A program made the translations under genes and the position numbers. Below, one piece after another: positions 25,134 through 36,168 of a stretch of DNA of 64,000 bases. Each line of letters starts with the position of its first letter. Position 1 is the stretch's first letter. The stretch spans positions 1,095,468 through 1,159,467 of the forward strand of contig KL197712.1 in NCBI GenBank assembly GCA_000697665.1, read 5' to 3'. Source of the DNA: Jaapia argillacea MUCL 33604. Its lineage: Eukaryota > Basidiomycota > Agaricomycetes > Jaapiales > Jaapiaceae. Below the pieces are notes generated by a model. The model was not told the DNA's origin. It did no database searches and saw only the letters and a program-made list of their open reading frames with translations.

Positions 25134-28100
25134 CTATGCGGGTAATTCAGCCATTACAGGGGTTTGTGGTGTCCCATCATCCCCTAAGAAGTCGAGATAA
25201 CCAGCCTTCTGCGCCTTATTACCAGCTTTCTTCATTACGTACTCGCGGAGTCCCGATTTTAGGGAGGGTTGCCTTTCCACCAAATCACGGAGCTGATCCT
25301 TGGGCAGTTGAAGGAGAGCACCGAAACTTGCGGGAGCGATGATTTTAGCACAACGAATGAAACCCTCCCAAAGGGGACCATTCGTCCAGATCTTTTTGGT
25401 GATGAGACGCGACAACAGCGTAGTCGATACGAACCCGACAAGGGATTTATATGTCGTGACAGCTTGGATGACCTAGATGAAGATGAGATTGTTGCCTTTC
25501 GATTAGATAGAAGAATACTAACAGTTCGAAGGAACAGAGTTGGGAGGATAGGTTGATCGACGATCTGTTGCATAACGACAGCCAAAATCTCGGAACGGAA
25601 GACGTCAGTCATGGAGAAGCAAATACCGATGGCTGAAGAAGTTTGGAAGGTTAGCCGCGAGGCCGACGTGGATATATTGGGGCTGACCTTCAATAGCACT
25701 CTTCAGCCCAATCTCCTTTTCAGACTCGTGCAAAAGCACCATCAGCTCTGCTGGAGTTAATAGCTCACTCTGCCGTACACGGGGTAAATTCGAGGTGACT
25801 GTCCCGAAGGTCTCTGGCGGAGTGGTTACGATAGCACCGAATACAGAACGGACAAGATTTTTCATATCAGGTGTTCCGTTAAGTATTGAGACAATGCGGG
25901 GCAAATGTCGGACAATGTCCGCCTAACAAAGCGTCAGTGGAACAATTGCATAGTAACTTACGGCTGAGCGTACCTTGTCCATCTCTGCTATGATTGGGAT
26001 GAGGAATCGCGCGTCCAGATCACGTTCGGTAATGAGGCCTTTGACAAGAGAGACAAGTTGTGGACTGGGTCGTCCACGTTCGGTGAAAATGTTCAAAACT
26101 CTCAGCGCCAAAGTCTCGGCTCCAGGAGGGAACGTTCGCATCAGCGTCAGTAGCTTGCCGTGCGTAGAGCCCAAAGATTGGATGAGCGGAGTGATGAGAT
26201 CTTGTATCGTCTCTTGCACGGTGACCTCCATTTGTCCGTAGGCTGCAAATATCCTGTCATCCGAAAATGAGTCAAGGAACTATTCACGGGGACCAATGCT
26301 AGAAACATACTCATCAAGAAACTCGGGTACCTTCACAGTCAGCGCAAACATGAGTTCGAGATGCTGCAATATTTGTGACTTCTTGGCTGGCAACTCAATC
26401 TCTTCAGGTAGATACGGAGTATGCAGGATGTCCTCCGGAGGAAGCTGGCCATCTTCCATGTTCTCGTCTCGCGGCTCACCATTGACATGAACTTCGACGG
26501 GCTTCCTGCGTATTTGTAGACGGCGAAGCATTTGCACCGCAAATTCGCGCACCATCCCGTCCATAGGTTGCACATCGGGAACCCATCGTTTGACAGTGAT
26601 GATGGCGGCACCGCGTGTAACCTTTTCTGCGTTACCATGAGCTTCGGTCGTCAGGAATAGGTAGAACTTACTCACCAGGATGTGTGGTCAATTCAAGCAA
26701 AACGTTCATGGCATCCGTCCGAAGAGCCGGCCTCTGGAGTACGAACTCTCGAAGGGAGGTGAAGCCTGCCTGCATCCTGACATCGTCATCGGTCAATACT
26801 CTGAGGTCAGACCAAGATGAATAAGATTACCTATCTGGTTCAAGGCAGAGGTCACGTAGTAGACCGAGGACGTCGCCAGGAACAGAGGGTATATCCAAAA
26901 GGAATCGAGCAAATGCCTTGTCTTTTGCATCCATGTGAGTTTGGTACGCAGCAACAATTTGATTCAGCCAGATATCGTAGTTGGGCCTCTGTAAAGCAGT
27001 CAGAGGGGGCATTGGTCTCAAGGTGAAATTGAACCCCACCCAATCAGCGCTTTCCCGAATCTGATCATTGTACCACTCCTCATTCATCCACGTTATTGCA
27101 AGGCGAATCCTGGAGATAAGAGTATTATAGACACAGTTGGCATATACATGTCACTGGACGAACCTTCCGGAAAAATCTGCCATGATATAATCACATAATC
27201 TCCGCCTCAGTCTGTCTTGCCGCGAGAACAGATCGAGCTCTTGGCTAGCATCCTCCGCGTCGTCCTTACTGGCTGCGTCCTCGGAGTCGGAGTCGGAGTT
27301 CGGTAAGGCTAGACGAGTTACCATCCGCACCAAGAGTAACATCCACATCTCAGGGGCACTAGATTTGGTCCAGTCTGCCGACCCCGCCAATTCTTGATTG
27401 ACCCCCAAGTCGAGTGCCCCCTCTCGTATTCGAGTCAGTGACACTTGTATTAGAGAGTCACGTTCGTCTTCGGATAGATCCTTTGGTGATGGTAACTTGA
27501 AGTCGGCCAATTGTAAATCGATCTCCTCAGTACCAGAAACCTCCATCTCTTCGTCCTCGCGCCCTTCTTGATCTGCACCTGACAACTACAAGTAACACAA
27601 TTCAGCGGTGGTCTAAGAAATGATGGAATTTCATCCTAACCTCCATGTTTAGCTTATCAGGCTCGTACTCCATTTCCTCCTCGTCGATGTCCATCTGCAG
27701 TGGATCCATGGGTTCTTCCTTCACAGCCTTTATCGATTCGGCAGTTGATTGGGGAGCCTCCGCAGCTGGAGCCGCCGTAGGCTTCGCAGCAGCCGGACCG
27801 GTGGGAACAGAGGGTGGAGGAGTAGAAGCAGGAGCAGTTGCGACTCTACTCTGTCGATAAGTTTGGGCGAGGGCAACGAGGTCAGACTCTGCAAACGCTT
27901 CCAAATTTGCGACAATGAGATCAGTGATGAGTGTTGACGGGAGAGATGTGAAGTCGAAATTGGCAAGAAATGCAGCAGAAGTCGCCGCATCGTGTTCAGT
28001 TTTCATCCGCTTGGCGTCTGGTGGAGCTTCTTGTGAGATACTCGGTGGTCGTTTTCGATTCGCTTCAGCTAGAGCAGCTTTACGGGCCTTCTCATCGGCT

Positions 28101-29350
28101 GAGGCTCGATCCATGCGTGCGCCCTGAACGGCTAGTGCCTCGCTTATCTGTGACGCATATTGGGCGCAAGGTGGAGAACTGAAAGATGTTAGTTCGAGCG
28201 CATGCGTCACCTTGACCACACGTACCGAGAGAGATGTATCATAAGGATTCGTACCGCTTTCTCCACACTCTTAACACTGGATGCGGGTAAGCCCGTAAGC
28301 GCATTCGGTGTCCAATTTGTCAGAGCCGATACGACAATCTGAACAAGCTGGCCTGGTCGAAGCTTGACTAATGACGCCCAACTGTTCAAGATTGCTGAGA
28401 GAATGTCAGGATTTCTATGTGAGAGAAGCGTCAACCAATCGGAATAGTCACTTGAAGGACAGCATGTGACTCACTGGCTGGTGTAGAGCAGAGTGATGAT
28501 ACCCTCCAGAAGTTTGAATGCTTCACTCTCAAGAGCTGCCACAGGGATAAAAGGGTGATCCCCTGGACACATTGCGAGATTGGGGTCATTTTTGTTTTGC
28601 AGCTGCAAGATGTAACAACACCGATGTCCCATGAGTAAGGACGACAAAGAGAACAACAATATATATGGATAACTACCCGAGGGTCCGCAATACCCCTTGT
28701 CTGAACCAGAACCACACGCTGCATGAACTTCACAGCCGCAAACTTCACTCCACTACTGGCGTTCGGCGACCACACAAACTCGAGTATTCGTGTTTTGCAT
28801 TGGGAAAGAATATCCCATTGTTGACGTAGATGGCGGTTCGTACATCTGAATTGGGTTTATGAACGATCTACGTGAGCAAATAGGGCAAGGTGGACGAAAG
28901 TGTATTCCTACAGCATTCGGAACAAGAGGGGATAGACAGTTGCAAAGCATTGCGTGACCAGCTTGACGGTGTATTGGTTCGAATCGTAGAGAAGGGCTGA
29001 TAGCGTTTCGAGGGATTGAGAAGCCACTAAGAAGCCGGATAGCAAAGTTAAGCACAAGTCTCAATGGTTGTGAACGTTGAAACTAAATACGCACAATCCG
29101 TGCGGACTTCCAGCGAAAGCGTGGATCGACAGATAGCAAACTGGAGCAACTCGAGGACCCATCTCTTCAGGAGCGAGTCCCCCGCCCCGGATACCGTTTT
29201 GATGAGGGTTTTACAGAGAATAGGTATGGGACCTGGGTAGGATTCAAGTGATTCACGTAATGTGGCCAGTAGGTCTGCCTGCTCCTTCGAGTCAGGGGGT
29301 ACAGCTAAGGCCGCAGAAAGCGCTTGCAAGGGGTCTACGGTTCCTGCCAT
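25134..29350 (-). CDS. PTA1: Symplekin/Pta1-family cleavage and polyadenylation factor
   Basis: This is a HEAT-repeat scaffold of the nuclear mRNA 3'-end processing complex (CPF/CPSF), linking the nuclease, poly(A) polymerase and phosphatase modules. About a dozen exons are present. The N-terminal block starts MAGTVDPLQALSAAL and includes LLKRWVLELLQFAIC, typical of the symplekin/Pta1 N-terminal HEAT domain. The middle carries a long acidic/Pro/Ala linker (MEVSGTEEIDLQ and SEDAASKDDAED). The C-terminal symplekin domain reads RFLIPIIAEMDK, IVSILNGTPDMKNLVR, TPAELMVLLHESEKEIG, SMTDVFRSEILAVVMQQI and GFIRCAKIIAPASFGALLQLP. The start ATG lies only 108 bases from the divergent VMA10 start. The family assignment is firm; the exact intron borders in the middle are less so. 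Confidence 0.9.
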
Positions 29351-29458
29351 TTGCAAGTACTGTCTCACTCGCCGTCGTCAGACACAGTTCACAGCTCCAA
29401 CTCTTCGCGCTCATGGCGCGTGCGGAGTTTCAAACACCCTTCTCCTTTTCCGGATACC

Positions 29459-29986
29459 ATGGTCGGTCCATCATAACCACCGCAGGCGACAATGATCTGA
29501 TTGCCCGTCGCATTTCTAGGCTGCACAACAATCTCAGGGTATCCAGACACTACTAGAGGCCGAGAAGGAGGCTGCCAAGGTTGTTCAGCAAGCTCGCCAA
29601 TGTTCGTCGGACTTAGCTTCATTGGTCTCCTGAGCTTGACACTTTGTGGATAGACAGAGTCCAACGACTCAAGGATGCACGCTCAGAGGCTACTAAGGAG
29701 ATAGAGGCGTACAAGAAGACCAAGGAGGCCGAGTTCAAGAACTTTGAGGCATCGGTACGTCTCGATATGATGTCTAATTAGGGGCCTTCATGACCTTCCT
29801 GTCCACTAGCACGCTGGTGTCACTCAGGATGCGCAGGCAGCAGTGGACAAGGATACTGCGGGGAGACTTCAGACAATCACAGACTCTTACCAGAAGCATA
29901 AAGACGTTGTCGTGAAGAAGCTGTTGGATCGTGTCGTTCTCGTGAAGCCAGAGCTACATAGGAACCTCAAGAAAGTCGGGCAGTGA
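29459..29986 (+). CDS. VMA10: V-type proton ATPase subunit G
   Basis: This is a peripheral-stalk subunit of the vacuolar proton pump. The exons 29459-29461, 29520-29601, 29654-29754 and 29810-29986 total 363 bases, or 120 residues, normal for the family. The first exon is just the ATG, with the intron beginning at the next base. The protein reads MAAQQSQGIQTLLEAEKEAA, then VVQQARQYRVQRLKDARSEA (family signature) and a long charged helix ending LLDRVVLVKPELHRN. The whole chain looks like one coiled coil, as expected for the EG stalk. It shares a very short divergent promoter with PTA1. Confidence 0.93.
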
Positions 29987-30153
29987 CACCCTAACGAGCG
30001 GCCTCTCGACTTTCAGCTGATTGCACTTGTATGCATAACGAGCCCATCCATCATTCCATATCCATACAATTAATCGATACACGTACTGTAAGACCAGTGA
30101 ACAGAGAAGAAATCGTATAAAAGTGCGAAATGTGAGATCAAGGAAACAGAATA

Positions 30154-32922
30154 CTAAGTCTCGTGGGCGAGCCACTGCAAACCCACTGGCATCCCCGTCC
30201 CAGATGGACGGGATGAATCCTGTCGAGCATTATTCGGAGGTCGCGTCGGAGAGGGATTCCGTCCTGAAGACTGGATCCATCTTGATCGTGGGACTGTAGT
30301 CGCCGATGGCTCACTGGGTGGCTTCCAAGAGTCGAGTAGCCCGGAAGACTTGAGTGAGGGCAGCAGCGGTGCCTCGGTTCGCTCAGACCGACCCTCGTAG
30401 TTATGTGGTGCATTACCAGTCGACCGAACCAACGAGTTCGTGCTCGAGCTCGGCGGGGGTAAGGCAGGCTTGGTAGCCTTGACAATCGCCGAGGGAGGCG
30501 AGTGATGTAGCTCAGGAGATTCCACGGTCGATCGATCGGTCATGGCGTAGTCTTCAACTTGCACACCCCAAAGATCCGCGAATTCGGCGTTCCACATCCG
30601 AAGTTTGGGATCATCATCCTTGCAATATCTCTGAAGAGCCTATAAACAGAGTCAGATAGAAAAACTCACATATTGAAGATTGTCTCACCCAAACAATGGC
30701 ACCAACTAAGAGGCATGGCATTAGCGTTGACGCGCTTCCATCATAGAAAAAGTCTTACGAATGAAGCTATTTTTCGCTCTGCTTCCCAAGAATGACAGAA
30801 TCTTGTGGAGGCAGTCCATAGCCCAGTCCTGACCAGTCAGCGTCCCCTTGCGGTGGCGCCGCTTGAACTACACAGTGAGTAGTCAGCGAAGGGCACATGG
30901 ACCGAAATCAAACATCCTACTTCATTAATACCCAGGATACAGGAAGCATGTTCAACATGCATGAAACAGTAACACCAAGCGCCATTATTTGAACTTGTCT
31001 CGAACATGGAAAGCTGGACTTGAAGGTTTTGTTCATTGAACTGCAGGTGCTCGGGCAGCGTAGAAGCCCAACACTGAACAGCGATAACGATATCAGGGGT
31101 AAGCGAAGGAAGCCTGACAAAAAACCCACGCACTTCGAGTGTTCGGACCGTATCAAGTAACAAGACGCCAATAGCTTGGTCATCGGCTGAGGCTGCGACG
31201 ACGGCTCAACCATTTACACCAGGCGGAAAAATCGGAATGACGCACCTCCCAGCGAATTCGAGTTGTTCTCGAATTCGTAAAGAATTCTCGAAATGCGGAC
31301 CATATGCCCGAACTCAGAGGCATATCTCGTACGGGGAGGAGGTAGGTACAAGTACTCTGCTGAGGGAGCAGATCAATGGTGTGAGAGAAGGTTATCAGCG
31401 GGGAAAACGCACCGGAAAGAGTGACGTGTACGGCGAGCTCGAAACTTGTCTCATCGACTGGTAGTCGGAGAGAAAAGTCTTGGACGGGTCGGCTGATGGG
31501 TTTGTAAACGTATGTATGTAGGACCATGTCCATCCAATGAATGAACCAGAATACACGACGTGTGCATTCTCGATCAATGGATGCTTGGATAAATTCTGGT
31601 GATGGCACTGGGGTCAACACCGGATTATCGGGTTTGCGAACTTCGAGGTTTTCGACAATTTCCAGGGCTAGATCTACATAATTCTCAGTCAATGGCACAT
31701 TGACAAGAGACTGAAAGAGATATACCGTGGTATCGTTCATGCCACGTTTCGGGCCCACCAGACCGCAACATGTGGATTTGCAAGATGCATAGGGCCTGAG
31801 CAGTGGCAAGGGAGGGTTCACAGATAAGGCGACCATTACTGTCGTACATCATCGCCATAGCTTCCTCGAAATAAACGGTACCAGCGTCCCTGGCGGGTGA
31901 CGTTCGTAGCTGAGGTCGTTTAGACAGTGGGGCAGCTAGAGCATAGATGACAAAGAGGAGGTGAAGGGGTACTTGATTGAGACTGAGCGCTGCCGAAAAC
32001 GAAGGCTTGTGGATGACGAGGCGAGCAGGATGACAATGAGTGAAAAAGACTGGTTCATAGTGAGGACTTATAATACCATAAAGGATCAAATAGCTTACGA
32101 TTGACAAGTTCTCGGGTTAGAGTAGCGTCTAGACCCAGATTAGATTCCACGGAGGTGGCCCCAGGTAAAGGAGGGAGATGACCAAGGTTTTTGGGCAAAA
32201 TATAGGGCTCAGGCTCGGCGCGTACTCGCTTTCTAGGAGCAACTTCCTGCTCACGATCATGAGGCAAACCCGATGAGACTACTTCAGAATAATATGGTTT
32301 ATGCGTGGATGGTATCAATGCTGAGGGAGGAACCGGTGGGGCGGGACCATGATTATTGGCGGGGTTCCGGGGATGACCACCACTCTGTCGCTCTTCCGAG
32401 GGATGACCAGCTCGAGGAGCGGCGACAGGTCGGCCAGAGGCATCAGTATAGGAACATTCCTTGGATGCAAAATAGCTGAAATCATGAACAATTTAGATGT
32501 TTTGTTCTGTAGAAGAAGTATATGGGATCACACCAATTGCTGCAAGGGGCTTCAAGGATGAAGACACATCATCATCATTCATTCAGTAAAAGAACACGTG
32601 GGGACTTGCCGGTGCCATCGCAGCGCCTCTTGCTCTTGTGGCAAGCATCACAAGCCTTCAGAGACAGAGATGACTGAGTATTGATCTGGAATGTAGCTAA
32701 GCGAACAAGGGGCCCTACCTTCGCTAACCGCTTTCGCTTAGGAACCTTCAGGACCTTTGCATCGAAGTTCTCGGCCTGTTGGGAGAAGTGGGACTGCACG
32801 ACTGCAGCTCGAAAGTCAGACGGAGGGTCATAACTGCTTGAGGCAGGACCGCTTGGATGCATGGAGCTTAGCGAACTCTTTGGGTGGCCAGAGGGTGTTG
32901 TTGTTCCTCCTTGAGGGAACAT
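30154..32922 (-). CDS. Zn(II)2Cys6 fungal transcription factor
   Basis: This is a nuclear DNA-binding regulator with an N-terminal binuclear zinc cluster and a fungal-specific middle domain. From the ATG at 32922 (MFPQGGTTT) there is a Ser/Pro-rich leader, a basic patch (VPKRKRLAK) and then ACDACHKSKRRCDGTAPCSNC. The second half of the cluster continues YFASKECSYTDASGRP. The cluster is split by two introns. One has a GC donor (G|GCAAGT) after CDGT, and the other interrupts the Cys codon of CSNC. The middle homology region shows LVIHKPSFSAALSLNQVP, LFVIYALAAPLSKRP and AGTVYFEEAMAMMYD. The C-terminal 150 residues are Ser/Pro-rich and probably regulatory. Target genes cannot be inferred from the neighbours. 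Confidence 0.88.
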
Positions 32923-34013
32923 ATACTGCGAATGGGTCCGAAAGCCAAGTGAGGTAACGGGAATAAGGAGGGCACGAGAAGTCCAGCGAATTCGCAGGCG
33001 CAATCAGGGTGAGAGAAACTGTCAGTTTGACTTTCTGACAAGACGAGAATGCATATGTTTTGTCAGAGAAAGCTGGAGAGAACGGAAAGCGAATAAAACG
33101 GGGGGCTTGATCGCTGAAGCATGGCCTGGAGGAAGGTGACGAGCAAAGCCACCAAGGTTCGCGCGGAGAAGAAGCCGCCGGCTGGACAAGATACCGGCGG
33201 CGTTATCTCAGCTGCTTTACCAAATTTCAAGCCCAGGTGCAATCATCCATCGTACCGCAAACCTTGTTGCTCGCTTCTATCCCTCGCTATCCCAACCCCG
33301 ACTCGCACGGCAGGGAGACATGCGCATTTAAAGCTTCCTCGCTTTCGCAATTTATCTCCTTGCCGCATGTCGACGCCTCCAACCCCCCACTGCCTCTGCG
33401 GTTCTAACTTGTCCCATAAGTCTTCTGCCGTCGGTGGTAGTAGGTACCTCCCAGTGCTGTGACGTATCTCATCGCGCCCAGACGTTGCGAAGGCGTAGTG
33501 CCTCCGAGAAGATCAATACACAATTCTTGTACCTCAGATTGACAGCGGGCAAGGTACCCTCCGAGGACACATGCTCGCAGCAGTTTCAGATCGTGGAAGC
33601 CTAAATCATTCTCTGACTAGACCAGGACAGACCCCGCAACAGGTGCAGAAATTGACCACAACTCATGATGTTACTCATTGCCACTCACATCCGCATCTCG
33701 TCCAGCGATACCCGCAGGAAGTACGAGAAGGTGTGGAGCGAAGATCTCATGCTCTTGTTATTACTCTCTTCCAGCTCCCTTCCTTCAAGTTCAGAGTTAC
33801 CGGCGGCTCACCAAAACCCTGAAGATTGGTGCTGATAGAAGCATCTCTTGGTCTTCTTATCTCCGCGGGCCGCACAAGCTAGTTCAGAATAGTGCAACAA
33901 TTCACACACGCAAACGGGTATCATAGGCCATGAGTAAGTCGTCATTCCTAGAAAAACACAGGCGATAGACAATACACAGGCAAAGCGACGGGTCGTGATA
34001 CAATAGTACACAA
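32923..34013. other. Region upstream of the zinc-cluster gene with possible unassigned gene
   Basis: The first 200 bases are the promoter of the transcription factor gene. From 33121 there are several protein-like plus-strand open blocks, listed separately at low confidence. No family is recognised. Confidence 0.4.
33121..33822 (+). CDS. Possible spliced gene of unknown function
   Basis: An ATG at 33121 opens a Lys/Ala-rich block (MAWRKVTSKATKVRAEKKPP). Further open blocks follow in other frames, including CCDVSHRAQTLRRRSASEK near 33460 and a last one ending VTGGSPKP at 33822. GT and AG sites that could join them exist, but I cannot settle one splice model and recognise no domain. It may be a real lineage-specific gene or chance open frames between the transcription factor gene and RPP2. 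Confidence 0.25.
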
Positions 34014-34521
34014 TTAATCGAAGAGACCGAAGCCCATGTCGTCGTCGGATTCCTCCTATCAAGATAGATTCTGTCAGAACATGTAACACCGGATTTTGTC
34101 GTAAGACAAACCTTCTCTTCCTCCTTCTCCTCCTCCTTCTCCTCGGCAGCGGCAGCAGCAGGAGCTCCTCCTCCACCAGACGCGGCACCGGATGAGGCAA
34201 CAGCGCCACCAGAAGGTACCTATATCGTATATCAGTCAAAAAAATTTGGAATGTCAACCGTTAGAATCCCATACGGAAGCAAGCTTGGATGAGCCCTCAG
34301 CAATCAACTACAACGGTAACAATTAGTCGCAGTCACGCAAGGGAGATGGAATGAGTCATTACAGTGTTAATATCCTTGCCCTTGAGCTCGGAAAGGAGGG
34401 TCTTGAGACGGTCCTCATCAGCCTCAATGCCGACTGAGGACAAGACCTTCTTGATATCAGCAGCGGAAGGGTTCTCCTTGCCGCCGATTTGGAGAAGAAG
34501 GTAAGCAGCGAGATGGCGCAT
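34014..34521 (-). CDS. RPP2: 60S acidic ribosomal protein P2
   Basis: This is a stalk protein of the large ribosomal subunit that recruits translation factors. The start [14 protein letters not shown] is followed by the P2 helices ([30 protein letters not shown]). Introns then lead to [12 protein letters not shown], a Gly/Ala hinge, an acidic Glu/Lys run and the invariant C-terminus [12 protein letters not shown], the ribosome-factor binding tail. At least four exons are needed. The gene is divergent from RPS15. Confidence 0.95.
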
Positions 34522-34929
34522 CTACGAACAAATCCATCGTCAAAAACATTTCGGGCTTCAGTTCGGGCTCTAACTCACTTTTAGTAATTTGAGTTAAGCG
34601 GGTAGGGAGGGGGTTGCGGTAGCCACAAATCACTTTGGAGAGAGAAATATCTCGATCAGATGGCGCTCCTCAGCGCTGTGAAGGATGGACGTACATTTAA
34701 TCCTCGATGGGAAGACCTGTGGATTCTATCCGACGAACGATATATAGTCAATCCTGAGTCCAAGTCACGAACCAAGTCAAGAATTTGTGGTACCGATGTA
34801 CTGTACAGTACCACGTGGCTGGATTTCAGCCACAAATTGCCTAAGTTGGTGCGGCGCCTCAATACACCCCGCTTCCAGCTTGCTCATCCTCAAATCCGAC
34901 GACGACAAGGCGCCATCCTCAAAATCACC
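34522..34929. promoter_or_regulatory. Shared divergent promoter of RPP2 and RPS15, rich in inverted repeats
   Basis: About 408 bases separate two ribosomal protein start codons that point away from each other. The centre contains a perfect 14-base palindrome GTACTGTACAGTAC (34798-34811), nested in a GTGGTAC/GTACCAC inverted repeat (34787-34793 and 34808-34814). Next to it is an E-box CACGTG (34812-34817), followed by GTGGCTG/CAGCCAC arms around five bases (34815-34833). The 8-mer CCACAAAT occurs at 34623-34630 and 34830-34837 and inverted at 34783-34790. Confidence 0.6.
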
Positions 34930-35791
34930 ATGGTATGCCGTCCAAAAGTTGCATGGAGACGAGTCGGTGACTGAAAGTGTACTTTGCAGGCTGAAATCAC
35001 CGACCCCCAACTCGCCGCTGACCTCAAGAAGAAGCGTACCTTCCGCACATTCTCTTACCGTGGAATCGAGCTTGACAAGCTCCTGGATTTGAGCAATGAG
35101 GAGGTACGTCCGATTATACAAGTCCATTTCTATTTCGTCAAGTTCTGATCTTGAAACTCCGTCAGTTCATGGAGGTGTGACCAGTTCCCTTTTGACAAGG
35201 ACACTTTCACTCAAAGTCTCGTCTTTTGAAAGCTCGTTCACGCCCGAGCTCGTCGACGCTTCCAACGTGGTTTGAAGCGCAAGCCCATGGGTCTCATCAA
35301 GAAGCTCCGGAAAGCAAAGAAGGAGGCCGCCCCTAATGAGAAGCCTGCAGTTGTGAAGACACATCTCCGTGACATGATTATCGTCCCAGAGATGATTGGC
35401 AGCGTTGTTGGCATTTACAACGGAAAGGTACATGGCATTCTCACTTGATCGTGAACTGGAAGATTCGATCTCGTTCCACCAGGTCTTCAACTCTGTGGAG
35501 ATCAAGCCTGAGATGACCGGCCACTATCTCGCCGAATTCTCGTGCTCATACAAGCCCGTCAAGCACGGTCGTCCCGGTGTGAGTACTCTTATCTACACGC
35601 ATCTACCACAGCCCTAATTTCATTGTGCTAGATTGGTGCCACCCACTGTACGTATCTCCATCGTTGCATCGAAACCTTCTTTCTTACGACCTATTATCAT
35701 TATTCCTCTTTCAGCGTCTCGTTTGTACGTCGTTCTCCCGTTACCTCCTGACTCGTCTGCTGACTCTTGTTACAGCATTCCCCTCAAGTAG
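34930..35791 (+). CDS. RPS15: 40S ribosomal protein S15 (uS19)
   Basis: This is a small-subunit head protein near the decoding site. The seven exons 34930-34932, 34990-35103, 35233-35427, 35483-35578, 35632-35647, 35715-35724 and 35776-35791 sum to 450 bases, or 149 residues, as expected for the family. Exon 1 is the ATG alone. The protein reads [20 protein letters not shown], then [48 protein letters not shown] and KHGRPGIGATHSSRFIPLK. The last three coding pieces are 16, 10 and 16 bases, so the conserved C-terminus can be read only with a 10-base microexon. Confidence 0.95.
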
Positions 35792-36168
35792 GCGACTGCT
35801 TGTTTGTTTGTATGCCTCCTCGCTATCATGTGCTTTCCCAACAAAATACTATGCACCATGCGTATGGGCTGACACTATGTGGTTGGGTGATGTCCCGTTA
35901 CAACCCTGGATTGTCCTTGTGCACGGGGAGTGCCGTATTGCCTTCACCAAAGTTTCACTCAATCCTTCAACGTTTCATCGTTTCATGTTCCCCCGCCTCA
36001 GCCTGAATTGAGTAGTAGGGTATATGAGTACTGCGAGATCATCGTCCATGTCATAGCGTTAAATGGGCAGAGTGAATTACAAACAGTGCAGAAAGAGAAG
36101 ATGAGGATGGAAGGAACGAGGCGATGAAAGTAACCAAAGAAAATCCAAAGAGAACAGACCGCGAGATA
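35792..36168. other. Convergent 3' intergenic region, RPS15 / LIM-RhoGAP
   Basis: This holds the 3' ends of two converging genes. Open frames here are continuations past the last RPS15 splice sites. No gene was seen. Confidence 0.5.
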
